From NCBI GenBank assembly GCA_021733665.1, contig JAHREI010000005.1:124001-188000 (forward strand): a DNA stretch of 64,000 nt. The letters are read 5' to 3'. This DNA is from Bacillus subtilis. Its GTDB lineage: Bacteria > Pseudomonadota > Alphaproteobacteria > Rhizobiales > Rhizobiaceae. Of this stretch, positions 25,562 through 34,598 are shown one piece after another. The notes under the pieces were generated by a model. The model was not told where the DNA came from. It ran no database searches and saw only the letters and a program-made list of their open reading frames with translations. Numbering within the stretch: position 1 is the first letter of the stretch; every line of letters starts with the position of its first letter. The position numbers were made by a program, and so were the translations under genes.

Positions 25562-28126
25562 TCAGAAGCGTGTGCTGAGACTCATTTTAAAACTACGGCC
25601 GGGTGCCGGAACCAGCCCTGTTGAAAGCGGGTCGAGATAATAACGGTCACCGACATTTTCTACGCTGAAATCAAGTGCCACATCATCGTTGAATTTATAA
25701 CTCCCGAAAAAGTCAACGATCGCACCCGGGTGATAATAAGGCGCTTCTGTTGAGGAGCCTGTGTGCCACTGGAAGCCACCATAACGCTCACCAAAGAAAT
25801 AGACACGACTGCCGAGGGTCAGTTTTTCTTCAAGCAGATTAAAACCAGCAGTGACATTGCCTGAATATTTCGGCGGCACGTTCATCACACCATAATCGAA
25901 CGCCACTCTGTCTGCGCCGCAACCGGCAGGCAGAATGAGTGTAATCAGATTGGCTTCCTTTTCACGACAAAAAGTTGCCTGTGAGTAGAGGGTCAGACCT
26001 GCTGATGCGAAAAACTTCGTGCTGTCATAAGAGGCGGAGAATTCGTAGCCATTAAATTTGGCCTTATCAATATTGCCCCATTGGTAGCGCCAAAAGCCGT
26101 CAGGATCAACAAAACGCTCACGAATGACGTAGTCATCATATGTGTTGTGGAAATAGACTGCTTTGAAACTCAGCCTGTCTCCGGCTTGAATAACATCATT
26201 GCGCAACAGGTTGATGCCGACTTCAATATTGGATGATGTTTCCGGATGCAGATTTGGATTAGGTGATACCCCGCCAGCTTGATTAACCGCAGTTTCACGC
26301 AGGCTCGGCGGACGCCAGCCACTCGTGTAACTGCTGAAAATTTGCAAACCGTCCAATGGCTCAACTGTAATGCCAAAAGCTGGATTCAGACGCGTGTCTG
26401 ACTTTGCGCTGAAGTCATCCAGCGTGGTATGTTCACTTTCATTTTGATAATAGTCGTAGCGCAAGCTGCCGAAGACCGTCAGCCAATCAGTAGCTTTAAG
26501 GCTGGTATGATTGTATATGCTGGCTAATGTGCGTTTGCCATTGGGATTGACGCCGAGATAGGTACCGGAAAGACTTGTTCCGCCATCTTCTTTTGCGTTT
26601 TCACGCACATATTCAATGCCGTTGCGCAGGGATAATGTGCCGATAGCTGTCTCGAAACTGGAATTATTGGTTACATCACCGCCGATTGTGCGAATGCCGG
26701 TCGCAACCGATTTTGGTGCCATGCCATAGCTGGCACCGCCGCTATAGGCGCGGATGACATTACTTTCCGACGAAATATCCGTATACCAGAGATTGGCGGT
26801 AAGGCTGATGAGATCATTCTCTTCCGGCTTATATTCATAGGTGGATTTAACAGTATGTGTTTGTGTGTTGCTCAAGTCGTGTTGTGCGACACGGTAAGGT
26901 GAGTTTGCACCACGAATATATGGCAAGAAATTTTCGTCCATTTCCCCATACTCGTTTTCATAATAAATATATCCGAGTGCGAGAGAATGCCCGTCCCCCC
27001 AAGAGGTTTTACCCTTTACCAAGGCTGAGGTCATATCTTGTGATGTATTGAAGACTTCTTTGCCCGGTCCGAAAGGGGAGAGTGCGGTTTCAGCTTTATA
27101 AATCGGGGAATAATAAGAATCCTTGCCCTTTTTGCCGGCAAAATAATTGCCGGTTTGCCGGCGGGAAACCCCTGCAATAAATTCATAGTCTTCATTCGCA
27201 TAAGCGCCGACAATATTACCGGACCAGCTGTCTCCGTCAAACATACCGGAGCGTGAATCGCGCGGATAAGTGATTTTGTCTTCTTTGCCGATATTTTTAC
27301 TGGTTGGAGGCGGAGACGCTGTGTTGCTGCCAAGCCCGCCTTTAATGCGCAGTGCGTAATTTTTGCCGTCTTTAAGAATATCGGAAGCTTCAAGTGTGCG
27401 CATATTCACAACGCCGCCCATCGCGCCGACACCACCTGCTGTGGCAACGGGACCTTTGGCAATGTCTACGCCACCAAGAAAATCAGGATCAACATAAACT
27501 TCTGTTCGGCTACCACGATAGCCGCGATAGGTGTGGTTGCTTTGGCGTGTGCCATCAACCATAACATTCACACGATTCTGCCCTTGCAGACCACGGATAT
27601 TTACATCCACTGAACTGCCAATACGGCCGCCAGCCGCTATCACACCCGGGGCAGACTTGAAGATATCGCCAAGGGATGTGGGTGGAAGACGTTGAATATC
27701 TTCTGCTGAAATATGGCTGACAGATTTCGGAGTTGTATAAACCGTTTCCTGCGGGGTGGTGCCGCTGGTAATGACAATAGGCGCCAGCATAGTTGTGCCG
27801 GCAGGTATGTTTTGTGTTGCTGATCCGGCTGCGCGCTTATTAATGGTAATGGTATTGCCTGAAATACGGTACTCTAAATCTGTCCCGGATATCAGGCTGA
27901 TCAATGCCTCTTCACGCGCCAGCGTGCCTTTTACGCCCTGTGAGCGTAATCCCCGCACCGTATCGGCATGAAAGACAAGCTGTGTACCGGTATGGTTGGC
28001 GTATTGTAACAAAGCCGACGACAGAGGCTGTGCTGAAATGTTAAACCCGATGCGCTCCTGAGCAAAAGCAGGCAATATCGGCAGGCTTAATGCGAGCAGA
28101 CTGCTTGCAAGCAGACGGGCAGTCAT
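25562..28126 (-). CDS. TonB-dependent receptor with STN signalling domain (iron set 1)
   Basis: An 854-residue outer-membrane receptor. Signal peptide to PAFA-Q; STN domain about residues 28-98 (FNISAQPLSSALLQYANHTGT... EYRISGNTITI), which marks transducers that signal to a FecR; plug domain (SLGDIFKSAPGVIAAGGRIGSSVDVNIRGLQGQNRVNVMVDG); beta-barrel ending DPLSTGLVPAPGRSFKMSLSTRF. It resembles the haemoglobin/transferrin/lactoferrin receptor family. Upstream on the same strand are FecR and FecI genes, giving a complete three-part surface-signalling system. The ligand (haem, siderophore or iron-protein) cannot be set. It shares GNYFAGKKG and GKEVFNTS with the other two receptors here. Confidence 0.9.
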   Translation of the reverse strand: MTARLLASSLLALSLPILPAFAQERIGFNISAQPLSSALLQYANHTGTQLVFHADTVRGLRSQGVKGTLAREEALISLISGTDLEYRISGNTITINKRAAGSATQNIPAGTTMLAPIVITSGTTPQETVYTTPKSVSHISAEDIQRLPPTSLGDIFKSAPGVIAAGGRIGSSVDVNIRGLQGQNRVNVMVDGTRQSNHTYRGYRGSRTEVYVDPDFLGGVDIAKGPVATAGGVGAMGGVVNMRTLEASDILKDGKNYALRIKGGLGSNTASPPPTSKNIGKEDKITYPRDSRSGMFDGDSWSGNIVGAYANEDYEFIAGVSRRQTGNYFAGKKGKDSYYSPIYKAETALSPFGPGKEVFNTSQDMTSALVKGKTSWGDGHSLALGYIYYENEYGEMDENFLPYIRGANSPYRVAQHDLSNTQTHTVKSTYEYKPEENDLISLTANLWYTDISSESNVIRAYSGGASYGMAPKSVATGIRTIGGDVTNNSSFETAIGTLSLRNGIEYVRENAKEDGGTSLSGTYLGVNPNGKRTLASIYNHTSLKATDWLTVFGSLRYDYYQNESEHTTLDDFSAKSDTRLNPAFGITVEPLDGLQIFSSYTSGWRPPSLRETAVNQAGGVSPNPNLHPETSSNIEVGINLLRNDVIQAGDRLSFKAVYFHNTYDDYVIRERFVDPDGFWRYQWGNIDKAKFNGYEFSASYDSTKFFASAGLTLYSQATFCREKEANLITLILPAGCGADRVAFDYGVMNVPPKYSGNVTAGFNLLEEKLTLGSRVYFFGERYGGFQWHTGSSTEAPYYHPGAIVDFFGSYKFNDDVALDFSVENVGDRYYLDPLSTGLVPAPGRSFKMSLSTRF

Positions 28127-28229
28127 GAGCGTTGTGATGCGATATTTTTTCCGGTGTTTTGTGTTTCGCTCTGTTTGGTTTCTGATGCATCTGCCCGTCT
28201 TTTTGTCATGAATTTACCAATCCGTTTAT

Positions 28230-28237
28230 GGGTTCGC
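28230..28237 (-). promoter_or_regulatory. Candidate ECF-sigma -35 element upstream of receptor 1
   Basis: GCGAACCC on the minus strand, about 105 bases before the receptor ATG. The similar GCAAACCG and GCAACCCC occur upstream of receptors 2 and 3. An AACC core is typical of ECF sigma -35 elements, but the -10 part is not clear here. Confidence 0.3.
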
Positions 28238-28311
28238 TTTCACGAGGGATTGATAGGCCCTCATTAGAGTAAACACCTGAGACCAGCAGAGTAATGATTG
28301 CGGGCAGGAAA

Positions 28312-29238
28312 TTATTTTTTGCCATAAACAAAAGCAGCAAGACCAGTATCCATAACACGGATTGGCAGAGCCTCAGCCAGACTAGTCAGGGCCTCATGAC
28401 TGGCCGTAATATTAAAAACCGCTGTTACGGGTATGTCCGCAAGCGTTGAATCGGCAAGAATGATTTTTCCGTGCCGGTAACGTTCCAGTTCTGTAAGAAC
28501 ATAATGTAATGGTTTATCTTCAAAATAGATGCGACCCTGTCGCCAGGCTTCAGCTTCAGCAAGATTGACAGGGTGTAGCTCTCCTGCTGTTTTTTCAGCA
28601 TAATCAATCTGCCAGCCGGCTTTTATTACGATCGGGGATGTATCATTATGGCGGAGTTTTACGGCGCTTTCTAAAACGGTGACTGTGGCGTTATTCCCAA
28701 TCAGCCGGATATCAAATTGCGTGCCAAGTGCTTGTGTTTCTCCTGCACCGGCAACGACGATAAATGGCTGGTCTGTCATTGGAGCAACGCTGAATAATGC
28801 TTGTCCGTGATGCAGGATAATCCGGCGTTTATCTGTTGTGAAATCCAGTGAAAGAGCCGTATTGGTACCAAGCTGCACAGTACTTCCATCCGGTAAAGAT
28901 ACGGAAAGCTGCTGACCTATGCCGGAGCGATAATCTGCAAAAAGAGCCGGATTAAGCAGCAAATAAGAGGCAGGTATTGCTGTTACAGCAAGGCCGCCTA
29001 AGAGCAGGCTACGCCGGTTGATATTGCGGGATTTACGGTATTTTTCATAGGCCGGTTTCACAAGGTCAAACCGTTCCCATAATTGGGAAGCACGTTGATA
29101 AGCAATCTTGTGGGCAGGTGAGCTGGCGAGCCATTCTGCAAAAGCCTGCCGTTTGTCAGCAGACAGTTCTGCATCTTGCATCAGCACAAACCACTCAACG
29201 GCTTGTTGATAGACAGGGTCGATATTTTCGTCCTGCAT
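28312..29238 (-). CDS. FecR-family anti-sigma factor / sigma regulator (set 1)
   Basis: A 308-residue FecR-like protein: N-terminal cytoplasmic sigma-binding part (AVEWFVLMQDAELSADKRQAFAEWLASSPAHKIAYQRASQLWERFD), a single membrane segment preceded by a twin-arginine-like motif (NRRSLLLGGLAV), then the periplasmic FecR domain (SVSLPDGSTVQLGTNTALSLDF, GQALFSVAPMTDQPFIVVAGAGETQALGTQFDIR) and the STN-like C-terminal part. It receives the receptor signal and controls the adjacent sigma factor. Its ATG directly abuts the sigma gene stop codon, so the two are coupled. Confidence 0.9.
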   Translation of the reverse strand: MQDENIDPVYQQAVEWFVLMQDAELSADKRQAFAEWLASSPAHKIAYQRASQLWERFDLVKPAYEKYRKSRNINRRSLLLGGLAVTAIPASYLLLNPALFADYRSGIGQQLSVSLPDGSTVQLGTNTALSLDFTTDKRRIILHHGQALFSVAPMTDQPFIVVAGAGETQALGTQFDIRLIGNNATVTVLESAVKLRHNDTSPIVIKAGWQIDYAEKTAGELHPVNLAEAEAWRQGRIYFEDKPLHYVLTELERYRHGKIILADSTLADIPVTAVFNITASHEALTSLAEALPIRVMDTGLAAFVYGKK

Positions 29239-29799
29239 TTAAGGTTTATCCGCTTGCAGTGCCGCATCAAGCTGTATCAAAGCTGTTACGACCTGAGAAA
29301 TAACCGTATTGCGGGAGATACCCTGTCGTATCGCGACTTCTTCATAGGTCAAGCCTTCAATTTTACAGGCGATGAAGGCTTCCCGTCGTTTTTGCGGCAA
29401 TGCGGAAATCGCTGTTAACAGACGCTGTAACTCACTGCGATGCAGAGCGACTATCTCCGGTGAAGGTTGCTGATCGGCAATATTCTCCGTTTCAATGCCT
29501 TGTAATTCTACAACAGCGCGTCGGCGGTTATCACGCAGATAATTGAGGGCAAAATTACGGACTGCCTGTGAAGTATAAGCCGATTGGTCGAAGGACACGC
29601 CCTGTGTTTTGAGAATGTTGACAAAAGCTTGCTGAACCACATCTTCAGCGGCTGTCGGATTTCCGATAAAGCGGTTGGCCAAAGCACGAAGCCGTAATTT
29701 CTCAGCTTTGTAAAGTCTGGCAAGCCCCAATGCAAATCCGCCTGTGTTTTTAACTTGGCTCTCGAATTCCATTGAGAACTTCGAAGACAGGAATGACAT
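29239..29799 (-). CDS. FecI-type ECF sigma factor (set 1)
   Basis: A ~186-residue extracytoplasmic-function sigma factor with region 2 (KLRLRALANRFIGNPTAAEDVVQQAFVNILK) and region 4 (ALPQKRREAFIACKIEGLTYEEVAIRQGISRNTVISQVVTALIQLD). FecI-type factors are freed by FecR when the receptor binds its ligand and then transcribe the receptor gene. The start is uncertain: ATG 29799 is used, with ATG 29772 and upstream TTG codons possible and no clear Shine-Dalgarno. A TGA-N9-TCA motif lies 28 bases upstream. Confidence 0.88.
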   Translation of the reverse strand: MSFLSSKFSMEFESQVKNTGGFALGLARLYKAEKLRLRALANRFIGNPTAAEDVVQQAFVNILKTQGVSFDQSAYTSQAVRNFALNYLRDNRRRAVVELQGIETENIADQQPSPEIVALHRSELQRLLTAISALPQKRREAFIACKIEGLTYEEVAIRQGISRNTVISQVVTALIQLDAALQADKP

Positions 29800-29826
29800 C
29801 AACAATTGTAAGTGGTGTTTTATAGT

Positions 29827-29841
29827 TGATGATTTTTATCA
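29827..29841. promoter_or_regulatory. Iron-responsive-operator-like motif (TGA-N9-TCA) at the fecI-1 promoter
   Basis: TGATGATTTTTATCA fits the TGA-N9-TCA pattern reported for RirA iron-responsive operators in rhizobial species. An almost identical element (TGATTGATTTTATCA) lies at the third fecI gene. The position just upstream of fecI-1 suits iron repression of the signalling set. Confidence 0.45.
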
Positions 29842-30185
29842 TATTTTTAAGTGATGGCAAGCCGGTTTTTGGTTTGTGCTTTTACAAATTCTCAACCTGA
29901 ATTGTGAATTTCGCAGAAAAAGGCAGAGGGTAAAGCTCTGTATTTTATACGTTAGGCGCTCTGGCGCTTGAAAATCAAAGCAGTCTTTTCGGGTTGTTTA
30001 TGTTGATTTGAATTATGAATACAATTCATGTTTTAATGAAATCAAATCACTTTTACTCATGTAATGGCTCGGGCATAAGATATGCACCGCTCTTATCTGT
30101 AGACAGTATGAAGACTGCTGACTGAGAAGACCAGAAAAGAAAATTAGTAAGTCCTGAAGAAGCAAAGCACAGGTTTTACTCAGGA
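29842..30185. promoter_or_regulatory. Divergent intergenic region between fecI-1 and mesX, with MetR-like box
   Basis: About 340 bases without a gene. It contains the palindrome ATGAATACAATTCAT (30015-30029), which includes TGAA-N5-TTCA (30016-30028), the MetR binding consensus. It lies about 160 bases upstream of mesX, a plausible place for a LysR-type activator. I looked for, and did not find, a convincing SAM riboswitch fold. Confidence 0.45.
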
Positions 30186-31187
30186 ATGAGGATGCAGATC
30201 GCGATGAATAAAGAATTTGATTTTACTATTAAGAGCATTCGTTTCGATGAGGATTATCAGCCCTCGGAAAGTACGCGAATTACGACCAATTTTGCGAATT
30301 TGGCCAGAGGTGCGAACCGGCAGGAAAATTTGCGTAATGCTCTGAAAATGATTGATAATCGTTTCAATGCTTTGGCGCATTGGGATAACCCAAAAGGCGA
30401 TCGTTATTCTGTTGAAATTGAAATCATTTCTGTCGAGATGAATCTGAACGGTGAAGGCAATAAGGATGCTTTTCCGTTAATCGAAATATTGAAAACGAAT
30501 ATTATTGACCGTGTAACGAACGAGCGCATTGAGGGTATTGTCGGTAATAACTTCTCCTCTTATGTGCGGGATTACGACTTTAGCGTTGTATTGCCGGAAC
30601 ATAACCGTAATCAGGCCGCGTTCAGCATTCCTGACGGTTTTGGTGATCTGCATGGTAATCTTTTCAAATATTTCGTAAATTCAGAGAGTTACAAAGAACA
30701 TTTTAGTAAGGCACCGGTTATTTGCCTGAGCGCATCCAGCAGCAAAACCTACCTGCGCACCGGAAATCAGCATCCTGTGTTGGGTGTCGAATACCTGCAA
30801 AATGAATTCTCCTCTACGGATCAGTATTTCGAGAAAATGGGACTGCGGGTTCGCTATTTCATGCCGGCGAACAGCGTTGCACCTTTGGCTTTCTATTTTA
30901 GCGGCGATTTGCTCCGTGACTACACTGATCTTGAGCTTATCAGCACGATCAGCACTATGGAGACTTTCCAAAAAATCTATCGCCCTGAAATTTACAACGC
31001 CAATTCTGCAGCAGGCGCATCTTATCAGCCAAGCTTGAAACACTCAGACTATTCATTGACGCAAATTGTCTATGATCGGGAAGAGCGTAGCCGGATGGCG
31101 GTTGAACAAGGAAAGTTCGCTGAAGAACATTTTATCAAGCCGTACAAAACCATTCTTGAGCAATGGTCTGCAAATTATGTTCTTTAA
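30186..31187 (+). CDS. mesX: MesX (DUF1852), putative oxygenase partner of MesD
   Basis: A 333-residue DUF1852 protein, recognised from FTIKSIRFDEDYQPSESTRITTNFANLARG at the N-terminus. It is encoded 27 bases upstream of the MetE-core-like gene. In Acinetobacter and other aerobes, DUF1852 (MesX) is needed for MesD, a methionine synthase that does not use methyl-folate and requires oxygen; MesX is thought to be an oxygenase that provides the methyl donor or activates the reaction. Start options are ATG 30186, 30192 (AGGA six bases upstream) and 30204. No known cofactor motif can be read from the sequence. Confidence 0.82.
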   Translation: MRMQIAMNKEFDFTIKSIRFDEDYQPSESTRITTNFANLARGANRQENLRNALKMIDNRFNALAHWDNPKGDRYSVEIEIISVEMNLNGEGNKDAFPLIEILKTNIIDRVTNERIEGIVGNNFSSYVRDYDFSVVLPEHNRNQAAFSIPDGFGDLHGNLFKYFVNSESYKEHFSKAPVICLSASSSKTYLRTGNQHPVLGVEYLQNEFSSTDQYFEKMGLRVRYFMPANSVAPLAFYFSGDLLRDYTDLELISTISTMETFQKIYRPEIYNANSAAGASYQPSLKHSDYSLTQIVYDREERSRMAVEQGKFAEEHFIKPYKTILEQWSANYVL

Positions 31188-31214
31188 TGAACTAGCATTA
31201 TAAGGTTGCTTATT

Positions 31215-32243
31215 ATGAAAACACTGTTGCCTACCTCAACCGCCGGCAGCTTGCCAAAACCGTCATGGCTTGCAGAACCGGAAAAACTTTGGTCGCCTTG
31301 GAAGCTGCAGGGTGAGGAACTCATCGAAGGCAAGCAGGATGCTCTGCGTTTGGCTTTAGATGATCAGCGTCAGGCTGGCATTGATATTGTCAGTGATGGT
31401 GAACAGACACGTCAGCATTTTGTCACGACATTTATTGAACATCTCAGCGGTGTTGATTTTGAAAAGCGTGAGACGGTCAGAATCCGTGATCGCTATGATG
31501 CGAGTGTGCCGACAGTTGTTGGTGCCGTATCCCGCCAAAAGCCAGTTTTTGTTGAGGATGCCAAGTTTTTGCGTCAGCAAACCAAGCAGCCTATTAAATG
31601 GGCTTTGCCCGGTCCGATGACCATGATCGACACGCTTTATGATGCTCACTATAAAAGCCGCGAAAAGCTGGCTTGGGAATTTGCTAAAATTCTCAATCAG
31701 GAAGCGAAAGAACTGGAAGCTACCGGCGTTGATATCATCCAGTTTGATGAGCCTGCATTCAATGTTTTCTTCGATGAAGTGAATGATTGGGGCGTGGCTA
31801 CACTGGAACGGGCGATTGAAGGTCTGCAATGCGAAACGGCTGTCCATATTTGCTATGGTTACGGTATCAAAGCCAATACAGACTGGAAAAAGACACTGGG
31901 TTCCGAGTGGAGACAGTATGAAGAAGCTTTCCCGAAGCTGCAAAAATCCAGTATCGATCTGATTTCGCTGGAATGCCATAACTCTCATGTGCCGATGGAT
32001 CTGATCGAATTGATCCGTGGTAAAAAAGTGATGGTTGGCGCTATCGACGTGGCGTCCAATACTATTGAGACACCGGAAGAAGTGGCGGATACGCTGCGCA
32101 AAGCACTGCAGTTTGTGGATGCTGATAAGCTGTATCCTTGCACCAATTGTGGCATGGCACCGCTGTCGCGTCAGGTTGCAAGAGGTAAGCTGAATGCTTT
32201 GAGTGCGGGCGCTGAAATTATCCGCAAAGAACTTTCCGCTTAA
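31215..32243 (+). CDS. mesD: Folate-independent methionine synthase MesD (MetE core domain)
   Basis: A 342-residue protein equal to the C-terminal catalytic half of MetE, lacking the N-terminal folate-binding half. The zinc/homocysteine site is visible: His211 and Cys213 in VHICYGYG, Glu253 in ISLECHN, and Cys312 in PCTNCGMAPLSR; DEPAF is the substrate segment. Stand-alone MetE-core proteins paired with DUF1852 are the MesD family of methionine synthases. The ATG at 31215 follows AAGG; a TTG three codons earlier is less likely. It probably forms an operon with mesX and the downstream flavin reductase. Confidence 0.85.
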   Translation: MKTLLPTSTAGSLPKPSWLAEPEKLWSPWKLQGEELIEGKQDALRLALDDQRQAGIDIVSDGEQTRQHFVTTFIEHLSGVDFEKRETVRIRDRYDASVPTVVGAVSRQKPVFVEDAKFLRQQTKQPIKWALPGPMTMIDTLYDAHYKSREKLAWEFAKILNQEAKELEATGVDIIQFDEPAFNVFFDEVNDWGVATLERAIEGLQCETAVHICYGYGIKANTDWKKTLGSEWRQYEEAFPKLQKSSIDLISLECHNSHVPMDLIELIRGKKVMVGAIDVASNTIETPEEVADTLRKALQFVDADKLYPCTNCGMAPLSRQVARGKLNALSAGAEIIRKELSA

Positions 32244-32248
32244 TATTC

Positions 32249-32422
32249 ATTTGTCACAAGGTTGCCGGTTTTACGGATGTGCAAATCCATAAAGTCGGTA
32301 ACTCATCCTCCCTTTCCACGGATGTCGTCGGAATGCCGGTGCTGAAATTGCGGGCAGGGGATTTAAATACGAACAGGAACATCGGCGAATGGTTCAGTAT
32401 CGCCTGTTCCAAATGCGTTTGA
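32249..32422 (+). pseudogene. Stray 3' coding fragment between mesD and the flavin reductase
   Basis: A reading frame of about 58 codons with protein-like composition and no usable start codon: CHKVAGFTDVQIHKVGNSSS ... GMPVLKLRAGDLNTNR ... GEWFSIACSKCV, ending in TGA at 32420-32422. AGFTDVQI followed by a C-terminal FSIACSK is reminiscent of the last strands of class I methyltransferases, which is a guess. It reads as the tail of a gene whose 5' part was lost beside mesD. Confidence 0.4.
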
Positions 32423-32431
32423 GAGGCCGGT

Positions 32432-32938
32432 ATGGGCATTGTGGATCACCGCTTTAACATTGTGGACAAAACTACATTTCGCAGCGGGATGTCACGCCTT
32501 GGCTCGGCAGTGAATATCACCAGTACGCTTCATAACGGTAAACGCTATGGTTTTACTGCTTCTGCGGTTTGCAGTGTCAGTGATACACCGGCAACACTTC
32601 TGGTCTGCATTAATCGTGCAAGTTCTTGCTTTCATGCATTTGAAAATGCACGCCATTTTTGCGTCAACACACTGATGCCGGGGCAGGAGCATATCTCAAA
32701 TATCTTCGGCGGTGGAGTAGCTACACCGATGGAAGACAGATTTGCGCTTGATAACTGGAGCGAAGGTCTTACCGGTGTTCCGGTTCTAGCCACTGCATCA
32801 GTCAGCTTCGAATGCGAGCTGACCAATGCCGTGGATGAAGCAACACATCGCATTCTTTTCGGGCGTGTGATTAATATTCGTGAGAATGAAGAACAAGGCA
32901 CGCTGCTTTATTGCATGCGTCGTTATCTCAACGGCTAA
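32432..32938 (+). CDS. Flavin reductase family protein (FMN-binding split barrel)
   Basis: A 168-residue flavin reductase of the HpaC/RutF type: FRSGMSRLGSAVNITSTLHNGKRYGFTASAVCSVSDTPATLLVCINRAS is the family N-terminal block, and VLATASVSFECEL...HRILFGRVINI follows. Such proteins give reduced flavin to a monooxygenase. Placed after mesX/mesD, it may supply FMNH2 to MesX if that is a flavin-dependent oxygenase; this is inference from location. Confidence 0.85.
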   Translation: MGIVDHRFNIVDKTTFRSGMSRLGSAVNITSTLHNGKRYGFTASAVCSVSDTPATLLVCINRASSCFHAFENARHFCVNTLMPGQEHISNIFGGGVATPMEDRFALDNWSEGLTGVPVLATASVSFECELTNAVDEATHRILFGRVINIRENEEQGTLLYCMRRYLNG

Positions 32939-33021
32939 GCCCCGCTATTATCCGTATTTAACTTGTTTGATTTGTTTGCGCTGGTGCTGAGCCGGTTTGA
33001 CCAGCTTACTGCAGGCTTGTT

Positions 33022-33144
33022 ATGCCTGCTGTGAGCCAATATTTGATTGCGCACAATTTTCTTCAAAAAGGTGAAGTCATCAGTAGTCCCGCCTTGGGCT
33101 CATACGAGCAGAACGCCTGGCCGAAGGATCAGTTGGCCGCGTGA
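33022..33144 (+). other. Possible 40-residue small ORF
   Basis: An ATG frame of 40 codons with protein-like composition (MPAVSQYLIAHNFLQKGEVI then SSPALGSYEQNAWPKDQLAA and TGA), with CAGG about six bases before the start. I recognise no family. It may be a small protein or another gene relic in the 32.2-33.2 kb interval. The rest of 32939-33299 holds only the upstream region of the ROK gene. Confidence 0.25.
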
Positions 33145-33299
33145 GCTGCAGTATTAAGGCTTGAAGAAAATTATATATTTCGACACTCGAAAAAAAGCAT
33201 GACAAACCCTCTTTTCCATGTAATTCTCACAGGCAGGAGATTTAAAGTTCAGCGCTAAGGTCATTAAGAACCATGCTGAGCTTATGGGGAGGTCAGCGC

Positions 33300-34598
33300 T
33301 TGACAGTACATGTTTCGCGCTCAGAAGGGCTGCGATGGGAAAACCGTCGTCGCATTCTGATGCTGTTGCGACAATCCGGACATTTGTCACGCACCGATAT
33401 CGCCGGTGCGACCGGAATGAGTCATTCTACTGTTTCCGCCATTACCAATACGCTGCTGGCTGATGATGTTTTGATTGAATTGCCAATCAATGAAGCCTCT
33501 GCATCGGATTCCGAAAACCGCCGCGGACGGCCGCAAGTTCTGTTAGGGCTTAATCCGGATTTCGCGAGTGTCATCGCTGTTAATATTGCACTCAACGTGA
33601 TCACTATAGAGCTGGTTAGCTATGCGGGTGAGACGATTGATCATGTGGAAAATACAATCCCCACTTTGCAAATCAGCAATACCGGGCTGCTGGAAGCTTT
33701 AAAAACCCATATCAATGCCCTGCTGATAAAACACGCACATCCTGCCCAAAAGCTGGCTCATATTTCTGTTGGTGTACAGGGCATGACAGACGCTGACCAG
33801 CAAAGCCTGATCTGGTCGCCGACCATCGGCGCAACCAATGCTCCGATCGCTGCGCATCTGGCAATGCAATTTCAGGTTCCGGTTAAGGTCTCCAATGACT
33901 GTTTGATGATCGCAGAGGCGCTGCGCTGGTTTGGTCCGGAAATCTTCGGTGATAATTTCGCAACGATTTTGTTCTCTTCCGGTATCGGTATGGGGCTGTT
34001 TCTGAAAGGTAAACCCTTCTCCGGTGCACGATCCTCGGCTGCGGAATTCGGCCATATTGTGCATATCCCTGATGGCGCATTATGCCGGTGCGGACGGCAC
34101 GGCTGTCTGGAAGCATATGCCAGTGACTATGGCATTTGGCGTTTTGCCAATCATATTGACGATAATACACCGCCATCAGCAATGATTTCGGATGCTGATT
34201 TTTCGGCACTCACAAGCCGTGCACGCGCTGCAGAAGGCATTGAACGGCAGGCCTTTCAACGTGCCGGTAAAGCGCTTGGTTTTGCACTGCGCAGCATATT
34301 CTCATTAATTGATCCGGTGCCGTTGGCCTTTGTCGGCCCCGGTGTTCACGCCTTTGATCTCATTGAAGATGATCTGCGTAAAACCATCAGTGGCGGTATC
34401 GAAAACGGTGTTCTGGCCGGCCCTCAAAACGGGCTGCGTTCACCGGAAGACCTGTCAATCTACCGCTATCCGTCTGAGCAACCGCTCATCTTGCAGGGCT
34501 GTGCAATCACATCGCTGATACAGGCCGATACCCAGCAGAATAAACAATTAAAAAAGAGCACATCTGACGTGTCACAACTTCGGGGAATACTGGCATGA
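33300..34598 (+). CDS. ROK-family transcriptional regulator (XylR-like)
   Basis: A ~432-residue repressor with an N-terminal winged helix ([38 protein letters not shown]) and a C-terminal ROK sugar-kinase-like domain. The ROK zinc motif reads [17 protein letters not shown] (C-x-C-x4-C). The TTG at 33300 is preferred because GGGGAGG stands 7 bases before it; an upstream ATG at 33273 is possible. It overlaps xylA by 4 bases, so regulator and isomerase share one transcript. Presumed effector: the pentose or its phosphate. Confidence 0.86.
   Translation: MTVHVSRSEGLRWENRRRILMLLRQSGHLSRTDIAGATGMSHSTVSAITNTLLADDVLIELPINEASASDSENRRGRPQVLLGLNPDFASVIAVNIALNVITIELVSYAGETIDHVENTIPTLQISNTGLLEALKTHINALLIKHAHPAQKLAHISVGVQGMTDADQQSLIWSPTIGATNAPIAAHLAMQFQVPVKVSNDCLMIAEALRWFGPEIFGDNFATILFSSGIGMGLFLKGKPFSGARSSAAEFGHIVHIPDGALCRCGRHGCLEAYASDYGIWRFANHIDDNTPPSAMISDADFSALTSRARAAEGIERQAFQRAGKALGFALRSIFSLIDPVPLAFVGPGVHAFDLIEDDLRKTISGGIENGVLAGPQNGLRSPEDLSIYRYPSEQPLILQGCAITSLIQADTQQNKQLKKSTSDVSQLRGILA

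Noticed and set aside
29842-30185. A SAM riboswitch upstream of mesX
   Set aside because: Some pairing elements exist but no arrangement matching SAM-I, SAM-II or SAM/SAH classes could be recognised; only the MetR-like palindrome is supported.
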